Shown: positions 26,250 to 35,264, counted from the stretch's first letter. The stretch is DNA of 64,000 bases from Aminipila terrae (GCF_010120715.1 NZ_CP047591.1:62001-126000); one strand, 5' to 3'. Program-made: numbers and translations. Notes: generated from the letters alone by a model not told the origin.

Positions 26250-26358
26250 TTATTTTTCAACGCTTTTACCACGTTCCAACAAACAAACACACTCCGTATG
26301 CCTAGGGTAGACAAAAATGATGTCGTGTAGAACTGATGATTCCTTGGCGGCAAGGTAT
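26250..26358 (-). repeat. rlmD-3'-end repeat, copy 6
   Basis: The minus strand is open through YLAAKESSVLHDIIFVYP then RHTECVCLLERGKSVEK and stop. The start of the block shows the dyad CCTTG-CCGC-CAAGG. Same orientation as rlmD. Confidence 0.8.
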
Positions 26359-26658
26359 ATTTTCAACGTTTCTGACTTGCAGCCTTGTTAAAAGTTTATT
26401 ATTTACTCTCCTATCCATCCTTTATCAATAATAAACCATTTAAACATCTGTGCCGCATGCAAATGGATGTTCCATTATTATTCATAGAACAAAAAAACGT
26501 AACTGCATCTACACTTACAGGCATTGTTCTTATCTGATATATTCATATTATTAATCTTCTGTGCCTTTCAAGCTGCATTTTGGCCCGTTAATGCTTGTTG
26601 ACATGACCTAATACTTTTCTAACATAATAACATTATGAATCCATCACTTATATTTTAC
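26359..26658. other. Intergenic region
   Basis: About 300 bases between repeat copy 6 and the Xre-type gene. No coding or structural signal recognised. Confidence 0.4.
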
Positions 26659-27168
26659 TTATTTCCAGTTCATTACTTCACTTTGCTTATCCAAACATCT
26701 TTTAATCAATGACTCTGCTCGCATATCTAAATATACACGCTTAACTGTGGTATTCGATGGTAAGTCGCAAATTTTAATATCTGGAAGATCTAATGCTTCA
26801 TCCCTGATTTGCATTATAGGTTTTAAAGCCTCCCTCAATTTTTTAAATTCAATGTTATCGGCATAATAATCACCAGAATGTGGCTTACATTCATTGATAA
26901 CCTCTTGTAAATTATCAAGCATTTCTATTGGATAAATTGCACTCGCTTCAATAGGAAATGTTGAACCTAATAACTCATCTTCTAAATTATATAGCTCTGC
27001 TAGTTTTTTTAACTTTTTAACATCAGGCGTTCTTCTTCCTGCTTCATAATGAGCATAGGTTGATTTATCTATGTCAAGATAATCAGCTACATACTGTTGA
27101 GTGTAGCCATTAAGCTTTCTCAGTTCAAATATTTTTCCGTGCAATTCATTTGGATTTTTACTAATCAT
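26659..27168 (-). CDS. Xre-family HTH regulator
   Basis: 169 residues from the ATG at 27168, chosen because GGAGGTGATAAT precedes it; the longer frame to 27288 has no such site. HTH_3 domain at about 8-62: LRKLNGYTQQYVADYLDIDK, STYAHYEAGRRTPDVKKLKK. The C-terminal ~100 residues are helical and not recognised. Monocistronic. Its target is unknown; within this module no toxin or phage gene is visible beside it. Confidence 0.8.
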   Translation of the reverse strand: MISKNPNELHGKIFELRKLNGYTQQYVADYLDIDKSTYAHYEAGRRTPDVKKLKKLAELYNLEDELLGSTFPIEASAIYPIEMLDNLQEVINECKPHSGDYYADNIEFKKLREALKPIMQIRDEALDLPDIKICDLPSNTTVKRVYLDMRAESLIKRCLDKQSEVMNWK

Positions 27169-27520
27169 ATTATCACCTCCATCATCGGTTGTCGTATCGC
27201 CAATATAATCATTATACAGATAAGTTGGCGTTCTGTCAACATCCATATACCTATAATTCAGAAATATGATCAAATCCATTTCTTTCATTTATACTTTTAA
27301 TATTGTACTTATCAGTAAAATTATATAATCTCCCCATGTTCTGCCTCTTACTGTTTTCTAATCCTATACGATTAAACGCCACCCTTTTTACCGGACGGCG
27401 TTTCATGTAATGATTGTAATTATATATATCAGGATTTTTAAAGATGTGATTTATTACTTTTATCAATATTTGATTTTTTAACTGTCCTCTCTAAAAAAGA
27501 CTGTTGTTTTTATTTACTGA

Positions 27521-28023
27521 TTATTTAATATCTACAAGCTTATTAATATTCTCTAAATGTGCAGCTACACCAAATTTCTGACAACAGTAAATTTCTTGTT
27601 TAAGTTTTCTTTTATAATTCTTTAAGATGTTAACCTTATCATTCACGAGCAATCCAGTGACAATCTTCCTTTCACTGCCATTCATTATGTGTGTTTTTAA
27701 CTCATTGCATTCAAATCCAAATTTCAATAAAATTTGCTTAATTTCTAAATAGCAAAATTCAAATCGTAATCTGATGAAAAAGTAATGCCATCGGCATATC
27801 TAGTATATGTAGTATTAATCCTTTTAGAAAAAGCTTCAATTCGTAATACAAATAATGTTTATTAAATATGGGCTGGGGCTGTATGTGCACCTTGTGGTAG
27901 CACTCCTCTAAAACAGCATATTTCAGATAATAAGCTTGTTACAGATGTTGCGTAACCAATGTTTAAGAATACATTTTCAATAGTAGTATTTTTAATCGAA
28001 GGGAAAAAGTCTTTAATGTCCAT
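27521..28023 (-). pseudogene. Retron-type reverse transcriptase remnant
   Basis: Across frames the pieces read DIKDFFPSIKN (RT motif with first Asp), CCFRGVLPQGAHTAPAHI (the LPQGAPTSP motif), two stops, then IEAFSKRINTTYTRYADGITF, a frame break, and FGFECNELKTHIM, RKIVTGLLVND, FGVAAHL to 27521. YTRYAD and the VTGLxVN motif are typical of retron RTs. The second catalytic Asp of YADD is Gly, and about 100 N-terminal residues are missing, so it is dead. No msr/msd could be assigned. Confidence 0.72.
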
Positions 28024-28141
28024 AATTCAGCACAGCTGTCGGAATTACTATAAAAAGAGGTGAAGACAAGGCGTAAAACCATGTTTCATCCCTTCTTATC
28101 ATTTCGAATTAGCCTCTCACCCTAAATACTTTAATGCTAAA

Positions 28142-29881
28142 TTAGAATACAATATCATACAGTCTTTTCATTATATCCGTTTCATCACCGGAGTAACTAA
28201 CAAAGGAAAATGAACTCTTTTTTATATCCAGACTTATGACAGCCGAACCGTTTCCGGATGTATAGTTATAGGAACGCGTATGATTATAAGTCCACATATC
28301 ATCCCCAGGCGCAAATGAACTGCTGCTGATTTTAGCCTTGAGGCTGTAATCCGTCATTCCTTCTTCAAGTCTGATAGAACCGGCGCCTTCGCTACTGTAA
28401 TAATTTAGCTTCTTAGAAAATCCTTTTCCCAAGTAAACGCCTGCCGCTCCATTTTTGTTTACCAAGTCAATATTTGCATCTATTGGAAGCACCGAAATAC
28501 CGGCATAGTTTCCAACAATCTTTATATTTTCATAAACGTAATCTGGCACATATATACGGATTCTTTTATCCTGCGTGTATCCTTCCGAATCATTGGCTAC
28601 CTTAGATAAAGACTTTGCATTTATCGTAAATATATCATCCTGTTGTTTTGAACTGACATTATACAATGACTTGTCATACTCATATTTAAAATCCTTACCC
28701 GTGGACTGTAAGACAATTATATTGCAGTTATCAGCATTAATAACGATGTCAAAAGGTACATTTTCTTTTATCTGCGGTGCAGAAAGGTAACTAGAACTCT
28801 TGTTCTCTGGCAATGTTTTAGAAGCACCATAATCCCTTGCATAGGCTCCGCAAACCGTCGAACTAAAGCATAAAAAAGCAGTTAAAGCAATGGTCATTGC
28901 TATCATCCATTTAGATTTTTTCTTATAATACATAATTGCATCCAACCTTTCTTTTATTTGTTCCGCACTTTCCGTTAATGCAATAGAAGCATGGATATCC
29001 TTGTATTTTCCGGATAATTTTAAAGATGAAAGTAAAGTATTTCCATAGATGACCTTTTCACGGGCATCCAAGGAGCTTATAACCGCTTCATCGCATGAAA
29101 GCTCACAGCACTTGTTAACCTCCTTTCCCATAAAAAAGACAAAGGGATTAAACCAATGCAGGCAAATCGTAAGTTGAACCAGCCATTTATAAAATATATC
29201 CAAGCGCTTAAAATGCGTTAATTCATGCTTTATAATGTACTGCATTTCCTCTCGCTTCATTTCCGTATTAGGGATAACAATAAATGGGCGTAAAAATCCA
29301 ACCAGTATTGTTGAAGAGATTAAGGAGTTTGTATATAATTCAATTGGCTTTTTTATCTTTAACTTTTCTTGGCTTTCCGCCAATAAATTCAGAATATCAA
29401 TATCACATACTTCTACACTCCCTGCCCAAACATATCGCACAAAGCTTTGATACATGGTAATTTTTCTCAACAGTAATGCCAGAGCCACCGCTAACCAGAT
29501 AACCCACAGGTTCTCAAGCAGCAGATCCCCTCTAATCCCATATTCTTCCGGTGATGCCGTTTTACCCTTTGACTGAGTATTTTCTATTTCCATAGTAGTG
29601 GCAGCACCCTCTTCCCTAAAATCAGATTGCGTATCCTTCTCAGGCTGTGTGACCTCTGCTGTATTTTGGATTCGGTATTCCAGGTGCTGGAACATTGAAC
29701 CAATAAGAGTGGTTTCCGGTGTAAAAGGAAGTAACATACGGACTACTACTATGAGCCAAATATAATATTGCCATGTCTTACCCATTTTGTGTTTATAAAG
29801 TGGTTTCAGACCAAACAAAATAGTCATTAGAATCGTGCCAGAAAGAGACAAAGAGAAAACAACCTTTAATATTTCATTCAT
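28142..29881 (-). CDS. BlaR1-like M56 metallopeptidase with C-terminal beta domain
   Basis: 579 residues. Membrane segments lie at about 5-22, 35-55, 122-142 and 325-345. The zinc protease motif is KHELTHFKRLD (about 220) with ELSCDEAV. After the fourth segment, residues ~380-579 form a repetitive strand-rich external domain (DUF4097/adhesin-like: YENIKIVGNYAGISVLP, EGAGSIRLEEG) in place of the penicillin-binding domain of BlaR1. It overlaps the BlaI gene by 8 bp. It presumably senses an envelope signal and cleaves the repressor. Confidence 0.88.
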   Translation of the reverse strand: MNEILKVVFSLSLSGTILMTILFGLKPLYKHKMGKTWQYYIWLIVVVRMLLPFTPETTLIGSMFQHLEYRIQNTAEVTQPEKDTQSDFREEGAATTMEIENTQSKGKTASPEEYGIRGDLLLENLWVIWLAVALALLLRKITMYQSFVRYVWAGSVEVCDIDILNLLAESQEKLKIKKPIELYTNSLISSTILVGFLRPFIVIPNTEMKREEMQYIIKHELTHFKRLDIFYKWLVQLTICLHWFNPFVFFMGKEVNKCCELSCDEAVISSLDAREKVIYGNTLLSSLKLSGKYKDIHASIALTESAEQIKERLDAIMYYKKKSKWMIAMTIALTAFLCFSSTVCGAYARDYGASKTLPENKSSSYLSAPQIKENVPFDIVINADNCNIIVLQSTGKDFKYEYDKSLYNVSSKQQDDIFTINAKSLSKVANDSEGYTQDKRIRIYVPDYVYENIKIVGNYAGISVLPIDANIDLVNKNGAAGVYLGKGFSKKLNYYSSEGAGSIRLEEGMTDYSLKAKISSSSFAPGDDMWTYNHTRSYNYTSGNGSAVISLDIKKSSFSFVSYSGDETDIMKRLYDIVF

Positions 29882-30251
29882 TTAATTTCTCCTTCCAATA
29901 TGTCTGTAATTCTTCCAAATCATCCGAAGAAAGAATATCCTGTTGAATAAGAGTAGAGACAAGCCCTCTGACATTTCCCTCATACACTTTTTCAAGAAAA
30001 CTCTTTGTCTGTGTTGTGAGATAGTCTTCTTCAGAAACCAAGGCAACATACACATTTCTTCTTCCGATTTTGCTTGTGGTAAGAAATCCCTTATCAACTA
30101 ATCGGGATAACAGTGTAAGAACCGTATTCTTTTTCCATTCACACTCCTCTTTTTTAAGTTCACTCATTATTGAGGCGTATAATGCTTTTCCTCCCTCTTT
30201 CCAAATGATTTTCATAAGCTCCAATTCTGAATTGGAAATCTGTTGTATCAT
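29874..30251 (-). CDS. BlaI/MecI-family repressor
   Basis: 125 residues from the ATG at 30251; AGGAGG lies 9 bases upstream and the family starts at ISNSELELMKIIW. The frame to 30287 would run into the operator. Winged helix KKNTVLTLLSRLVDKGFL, then the dimerisation tail. Coupled to the M56 gene. Its operator TACATAATGTA lies at 30272-30282. Confidence 0.92.
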   Translation of the reverse strand: MIQQISNSELELMKIIWKEGGKALYASIMSELKKEECEWKKNTVLTLLSRLVDKGFLTTSKIGRRNVYVALVSEEDYLTTQTKSFLEKVYEGNVRGLVSTLIQQDILSSDDLEELQTYWKEKLNE

Positions 30252-30271
30252 GATTTTTATCCTCCTAAACA

Positions 30272-30321
30272 TACATAATGTAGGCATACTTTATATTAAC
30301 AACATGTGGGCAAATTGTCAA
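30272..30321 (-). promoter_or_regulatory. Promoter and BlaI-type operator
   Basis: TTGACA (30321-30316), 17 bp, TAATAT (30298-30293): a near-ideal promoter. The dyad TACATAATGTA (30272-30282) follows the -10, close to the BlaI/MecI TACA-N3-TGTA type. Confidence 0.8.
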
Positions 30322-30492
30322 TGCCTATTAAAATTAGGGTTTTAATTAATGAAAAAACAGGAGTTTTTAACTCCTAATATGTCATCTATATTTCCACCCA
30401 TTTTAAAAGGAGCAAAAAACTGCCCTTTTTCCTGACTGATTTTCGCCCCAAATTCACTCTTAAATCACATCTGATGTGATTCCTCTATTCAA
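30322..30492. other. Intergenic region adjoining repeat copy 7
   Basis: No gene. AGGAGTT-TTT-AACTCCT (30359-30375) is a short hairpin, and an AGGAGCAAAAAACTGCCC/GGGGCGAAAATC stretch (30406-30450) resembles the element beside copy 2, as does TTTCCACCCATTTTAAAAGG. Confidence 0.5.
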
Positions 30493-30620
30493 TTATTTCT
30501 TCTCCATCAAACAAACTACTTCTGTATGCCTTGAATGTACGATAACGATGTCATAAAAATCTAGCTATTGCGTAGGCAATAATGATGTCGTAGACATCTG
30601 GTGCTTCCTTGTCGGCAAGC
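30493..30620 (-). repeat. rlmD-3'-end repeat, copy 7
   Basis: The minus strand reads YDIVIVHS then RHTEVVCLMEKK and stop. The preceding block is duplicated in this copy (TACGACATCATTATTGCC and TATGACATCGTTATCG), separated by a small TATTGC/GCAATA hairpin. Confidence 0.82.
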
Positions 30621-30669
30621 TTTTTTCTATGAAATATACCATACTGCATATTTTATCAACTGCAATTAG

Positions 30670-31536
30670 CTATTTATCATCATTATCAGAATTCTCAATG
30701 ACATCAGCAATAAGCCGAGAGAAATCAATAGCGTTTTTGTTAGTTATGACAGGCTTCCCTGTATCAGCTTCAATTTCTTTTCGTGCATTTCCTGCAATTC
30801 GACCGCCACGCCGTGCTACCTGCTTATTTTCTTCGAAGGTTTTCGGTTCTGTTGTCTTAGAAATTTCGGTTGTGGTGGCCTCAGCAAGCATATTCAGAAC
30901 CAATTCCAATGTTGACATGTTATCGCGAAGATTTTCCTTTTTCAACCCTTTGAGTTGTTTATACTGCCTAGTCGTCATATCAGACCATGCTCTTGTAATT
31001 TCATCTGTCAATATAGCGTATTCTTGCCCTTGCTTTACGCCACGGTCATCCCACTCATCAGTAAGCTCTTTACGTACCTGAATTGCCTGCAATCGCTGAT
31101 TAATCCATTCACGAGTATATCCTTTTTTCAGATATGTAGAAAGGGCACGTTCTATGGTGAGTTCTGGATCAATTGTTTCTTCTATTCGCTCACGGCCAAC
31201 CTGAGCAAGCCACATTTTGAATGGTTCAGCTTTCGGTGACGGAATGGACTGTAAAATGCGTAAAAGTTGTTCAGTATTTGCAACATCCGTCAATCGATTT
31301 TTCCCATCCGCCGCTTTCATTTTCAACTGCTTACAATTTGTAAGCAGTTGAGTACCTTCTTCAATTAGTCGTTTTTTCAAGACAGCCCAATAGGTACTCG
31401 CACTTCTAGGCGTTGCTTGTTCAGTCAGAATTGATACTACATCCACCACAGAAAAGTACCACTCCTGCTCCTCTTTATCCCAAGCTGTACGAATACGCTT
31501 ATCTTCAAATAGTTGAATCTCATTATTTCCATCCAT
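30670..31536 (-). CDS. BRO/antirepressor-type protein (DinD-like)
   Basis: 288 residues from the ATG at 31536 (GGAGG 8 bases upstream), rather than the frame start at 31557. The N-terminal BRO-N-like domain shows IRTAWDKEEQEWYFSVVDVV and YWAVLKKRLIEEG. The centre (WLAQVGRERIEETIDPELTIERAL) and C-terminal RRGGRIAGNARKEIEADTG match the stand-alone virulence-associated/DinD-like antirepressors common in prophages and islands. Sole gene of the module next to rlmD. Function on the host is not established. Confidence 0.82.
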   Translation of the reverse strand: MDGNNEIQLFEDKRIRTAWDKEEQEWYFSVVDVVSILTEQATPRSASTYWAVLKKRLIEEGTQLLTNCKQLKMKAADGKNRLTDVANTEQLLRILQSIPSPKAEPFKMWLAQVGRERIEETIDPELTIERALSTYLKKGYTREWINQRLQAIQVRKELTDEWDDRGVKQGQEYAILTDEITRAWSDMTTRQYKQLKGLKKENLRDNMSTLELVLNMLAEATTTEISKTTEPKTFEENKQVARRGGRIAGNARKEIEADTGKPVITNKNAIDFSRLIADVIENSDNDDK

Positions 31537-31623
31537 TATTTTGTCCTCCAGCATCAAAATAAATTAGTTTTCATTCTGTCCCTTATCCATTTTCTTGCTC
31601 TTAGTATTTATATCTTAGCACAA

Positions 31624-31657
31624 AAAAGCATACAGAACAAGCGTTCTGTATGCTTTT
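31624..31657 (-). terminator. Terminator of rlmD
   Basis: AAAAGCATACAGAAC (31624-31638), loop AAGC, GTTCTGTATGCTTTT (31643-31657): a perfect 15-bp stem; six T follow on the minus strand. Confidence 0.95.
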
Positions 31658-31711
31658 CGTACCTTTTTCTATTAAGTTTATAAGCTCTACTTCTACAATA
31701 AATCTATTAAA

Positions 31712-32866
31712 TTACCTCTTCTCCAGCAAGCAAACTACCTCCGTGTGTTTCGTCATAGGGAAGTTATCATATGCCTTCAAGGATTTCACTTCATATCCAT
31801 ACAGCTGCATAAACTGTAAATTCTCTGCCAGCGTTTTTGGATTGCAGGATATATAGACAATCTGCTTCACTCCATAATCTACAATCTTACTTAGTGACTT
31901 ATTCTGAATTCCCATTCTTGGAGGATCAACTACTATTACGTCTGGTTTTTCATCAATATGATCCAGCACGTCAAAAACATCTCCTGCAAGGAACTGGCAG
32001 TTATCAAGGCCATTCAATTCCGCGTTTATTTTTGCTGCCTCTACAGCTTCTTCTACCAGTTCAACTCCGATGGCCTTTTTAGCTTTTAGTGCCAGGGCCT
32101 GAGTGATAGTTCCTGTTCCGCAGAACAAATCATAAACGGTCTTTCCCTCAAGGTTTTCAATTAGTGCAAGAGCCTCTGTATACAGACGTTCCACGGCTTC
32201 AATGTTTGTCTGGAAAAAAGAGAATGCACTCACTTTAAAGTCCAAACCCATTATTTTTTCCATATAATAGTCACGTCCCCAGAGCACTTTTAATTCATCA
32301 CAGTTTACTGCGTCAGCAATGCCGTCATTGATAGTCCGAAGAACCCCAACCAGATTATTATTCAATTTAAGCTTACGAATACAATTCACAAAAGCTGATT
32401 CATCAAATTCTACCTGAGATGAAGTAACCACGTTTACAAGTAATTCTTTGGTTCGCTCCCCTTTTCGGATGATGAGATTTCTCATCAATCCCTCATGGCT
32501 TTTCTTATGATAAAAGTTATAGCCTTGCTCATTACAAAATTCCAAAACAGTTTTTAACACCAGATTAAAATCAGGGTCCACAAGCTGGCATTCATCCACT
32601 GTAACAATGGACATAAATCTGCCCTTTTGATGCATTCCCAAAGTCATTTCACCATCTTTAACCTGATCTCCAAAGGTGTATTCCATCTTATTTCTATAGG
32701 CATACTGTTTTGGGCTGCCCTCAATGCCTAAAAACTTTTCACAAACTACATCTTTTGCATCAAGCAAACGGATGACTTCTTTACCCTTCATTTCCACCTG
32801 TTTTTCATAGGGTATACCCTGATGGATACATCCTCCACAAAATTGGTCATGCTTACATATTTCCAT
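31712..32866 (-). CDS. rlmD: 23S rRNA (uracil-5-)-methyltransferase (RlmD/RlmCD, TrmA family)
   Basis: 384 residues, without the N-terminal TRAM domain of longer members. 4Fe-4S cysteines C4, C10, C13 (CKHDQFCGGC) and ECQLV. SAM motif VYDLFCGTGTITQALA; catalytic ISCNPKTL with the nucleophilic Cys; general base Glu in the last residues KHTEVVCLLEKR. It makes 5-methyluridine in 23S rRNA. Its 3' end is echoed by seven degenerate copies between 12.8 and 30.6 kb, so it appears to be the target of integrating elements. Own terminator at 31624-31657. Confidence 0.93.
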   Translation of the reverse strand: MEICKHDQFCGGCIHQGIPYEKQVEMKGKEVIRLLDAKDVVCEKFLGIEGSPKQYAYRNKMEYTFGDQVKDGEMTLGMHQKGRFMSIVTVDECQLVDPDFNLVLKTVLEFCNEQGYNFYHKKSHEGLMRNLIIRKGERTKELLVNVVTSSQVEFDESAFVNCIRKLKLNNNLVGVLRTINDGIADAVNCDELKVLWGRDYYMEKIMGLDFKVSAFSFFQTNIEAVERLYTEALALIENLEGKTVYDLFCGTGTITQALALKAKKAIGVELVEEAVEAAKINAELNGLDNCQFLAGDVFDVLDHIDEKPDVIVVDPPRMGIQNKSLSKIVDYGVKQIVYISCNPKTLAENLQFMQLYGYEVKSLKAYDNFPMTKHTEVVCLLEKR

Positions 32867-32923
32867 AAATCTCTCCTATTTTCTTTAATGATTTATTTAC
32901 AATTTATCACAGTAGGCTAGCAA

Positions 32924-32944
32924 GGCAGGTTCTTAGAACCTGCC
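32924..32944. repeat. Hairpin around the tgt stop codon
   Basis: GGCAGGTTC-TTA-GAACCTGCC: a perfect 9-bp stem whose 3-base loop is the tgt stop codon. No U-run on the minus strand. It may protect the mRNA end or attenuate. Confidence 0.65.
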
Positions 32945-34054
32945 GTACTTAGTGTAAAACTCATTTTTATATTCAAGAAATCGATCTTCTTCAATGGCTT
33001 TTCTTATATTACCCATCATATTCACTAAAAAGTGTAGATTATGATTTGATAGAAGCATTGCAGATAACATTTCATCACACTTATATAAATGTCTCAGATA
33101 CGCTTTGGAATAATTTCTGCATGTATAACAGTCGCATTCTGGATCAAGAGTTTCAAAATCCCGCTCATACTTGGCATTTTTGATGTTTACTCTGCCATAA
33201 GAAGTCATAGCCATACCATGTCTTGCAATTCTTGTTGGAAGAACACAGTCAAACATGTCAACTCCGCGCTCAACGCCTTCAAAAAGGTAATCTGGGCTTC
33301 CTACTCCCATTAAATATCTGGCTTTTTCTTTTGGTAAATAGTCCACACAATCATCAAGTACATCCAGCATTAATTCTTTTGGTTCGCCTACACTTAGTCC
33401 ACCAATTGCATAACCTGGCAGGTCCAGATCTACCACCTGCATAGCACTCTCATATCTTAGATCTTTATACATGCCTCCCTGCATGATACCGAATAATGAC
33501 TGTCTTTCAATGTCCTTATGGTAATCCTTACATCGCTTCAGCCATCTGGTAGTTCTTTCTAAAGAATTTTTCACATAATCCCTGTCAGCAGGATATGGTG
33601 CACATTCATCAAAAGCCATCATAATGTCAGAGCCAAGAGCATTTTGAATTTCCATGGATTTTTCCGGGGAAAGCATGTGTTTAGACCCGTCAATATGGGA
33701 TCTGAACTCCACTCCTTCTTCTGTTATTTTCCTTAATGCCCCCAGACTGAATACCTGAAACCCACCACTATCTGTTAAAATAGCTCTGTCCCAGTTCATA
33801 AATTTGTGAAGGCCGCCTGCCTCCCTGACTATTTCATGTCCCGGTCTCAGATATAAATGGTACGTGTTAGACAGAATAATCTGTGCTCCCATTTCTTTAA
33901 CCTGTTCAGGGCGCATAGCCTTAACAGTGGCAGCGGTGCCAACAGGCATAAATACAGGAGTTTCAATAGTTCCGTGAGGGGTATGGACTCTGCCCCTTCT
34001 GGCTTTAGTCCGGTTATCTGTTTTTAACAGCTCATAAGAAACTGCATGTTTCAT
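32933..34054 (-). CDS. tgt: Queuine tRNA-ribosyltransferase (tRNA-guanine transglycosylase)
   Basis: 373 residues. Exchanges guanine 34 of GUN-anticodon tRNAs for preQ1. DSGGFQVFSLG (substrate Asp), FGIMQGGMYKDLR, IGGLSVGEP, VDMFDCVLPTRIARHG (nucleophile Asp) and the zinc site CDCYTCRNYSKAYLRHLYK (CxCxxC..H) are all present. Follows queA by 110 bp in the usual order of queuosine genes. Confidence 0.97.
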   Translation of the reverse strand: MKHAVSYELLKTDNRTKARRGRVHTPHGTIETPVFMPVGTAATVKAMRPEQVKEMGAQIILSNTYHLYLRPGHEIVREAGGLHKFMNWDRAILTDSGGFQVFSLGALRKITEEGVEFRSHIDGSKHMLSPEKSMEIQNALGSDIMMAFDECAPYPADRDYVKNSLERTTRWLKRCKDYHKDIERQSLFGIMQGGMYKDLRYESAMQVVDLDLPGYAIGGLSVGEPKELMLDVLDDCVDYLPKEKARYLMGVGSPDYLFEGVERGVDMFDCVLPTRIARHGMAMTSYGRVNIKNAKYERDFETLDPECDCYTCRNYSKAYLRHLYKCDEMLSAMLLSNHNLHFLVNMMGNIRKAIEEDRFLEYKNEFYTKYGRF

Positions 34055-34164
34055 TTAATATTCTCCTTTTAACATTCTGTCCAGTGAGTCAGCATTACTC
34101 ACCAGATTTTATCTGATAAATCATGAATTTTTCATTCTGAGATTTTCATAGTTTTCTTTTGTCT

Positions 34165-35229
34165 CTATAAAATCAGCATTGCATCACCATATGAAAAGAA
34201 TCTGTACTTTTCTTCCACCGCTGTCTTATATACTTCAAGAATTTTTTCTCTGTCATAAAGAGCAGAAATCAGCATCAGTAATGTTGATTTAGGTAAGTGG
34301 AAATTGGTGATTAAACAGTCAATAATCTTAAACTCATAACCAGGGTATATAAAAATCCCTGTATTTCCGTGTCCCTGTTGCACTTTATATGAGGGCTCTC
34401 CGTCAGCGTCGTTTAGTACAGCAGCGCTTTCAACGGTTCTGCAGGAAGTTGTTCCAACGGAAAAAATTCTCCCCCCTGCCTTTTTTGTTTCATTTATGAT
34501 TCTTGCACTTTCTTCGCTTACTTCATACTCTTCAAAGTGCATTTTATGTTCTTCTATGATGTCACATTTAACTGGTCTGAATGTTCCAATCCCCACATGT
34601 AAGGTTACATAAGCCAGCTTTACTCCCATCTCTTCTGCTTTTTTCAGCAGCTCATCCGTAAAGTGAAGCCCGGCAGTGGGAGCTGCTACTGAACCTTCTT
34701 CTTTACAGTAAACAGTCTGATATCTGTCCTTATCTTCCTCCTGGCTCTCTCTTTCAATATAAGGAGGCAGAGGCATGCTTCCAAGCTCTTCCAGACGTTC
34801 AAGAAAAATGCCTTCATACTCAAATTTTACGTGCCTTGTTCCTTCTTCACCATAATCGATTACGGTAGCCTGGAATTTGGCAGTAGCACCATTTCTTGAA
34901 AAATCAACCACATCGCCTGGTTTAAGTCTTTTTCCCGGTCTAACCATGGTTTCCCAGGTATCTCCTTCAAGTCTTTTTATAAGAAGGAACTCCACTTTAG
35001 CCCCTGTTCCTTCCTTGATTCCAAACAATCTGGCTGGTAATACTTTAGAATTGTTCAGAACCAGACAATCCCCTGGTTTCAAATATTCCAAAATATTATA
35101 AAAATGTTTATGCTCAATGTCTCCTGAATCTCTGTGTACTACCAGAAGCCTTGAATTATCCCTTTTATCTGTAGGCTTCTGGGCTATTAACTCAGGAGGC
35201 AGATTATAATCAAAATCATTAATATGCAT
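34165..35229 (-). CDS. queA: S-adenosylmethionine:tRNA ribosyltransferase-isomerase
   Basis: 354 residues, full length. Transfers the ribosyl group of SAM to preQ1 in tRNA, making epoxyqueuosine. Typical stretches: INDFDYNLPPELIAQKPTDK, APTAGLHFTDELL, ALYDREKILEVYKTA and YRFFSYGDAMLIL. Upstream of tgt, downstream of a SpoIID-like gene. Confidence 0.97.
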   Translation of the reverse strand: MHINDFDYNLPPELIAQKPTDKRDNSRLLVVHRDSGDIEHKHFYNILEYLKPGDCLVLNNSKVLPARLFGIKEGTGAKVEFLLIKRLEGDTWETMVRPGKRLKPGDVVDFSRNGATAKFQATVIDYGEEGTRHVKFEYEGIFLERLEELGSMPLPPYIERESQEEDKDRYQTVYCKEEGSVAAPTAGLHFTDELLKKAEEMGVKLAYVTLHVGIGTFRPVKCDIIEEHKMHFEEYEVSEESARIINETKKAGGRIFSVGTTSCRTVESAAVLNDADGEPSYKVQQGHGNTGIFIYPGYEFKIIDCLITNFHLPKSTLLMLISALYDREKILEVYKTAVEEKYRFFSYGDAMLIL

Positions 35230-35264
35230 TGACTTTTATAACTCCATTCCTTTTTCTAATCATT

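Noticed and set aside
27251..27466. A 71-codon minus-strand frame between the Xre gene and the RT remnant
   Set aside because: No ribosome site or recognisable motif; it contains a GC-rich inverted repeat and is more likely intergenic.
12786..30620. The regularly recurring repeats as a CRISPR array or IS copies
   Set aside because: The spacing is 2-4 kb, the copies are diverged, contain gene-end codons and have no transposase or spacer pattern.
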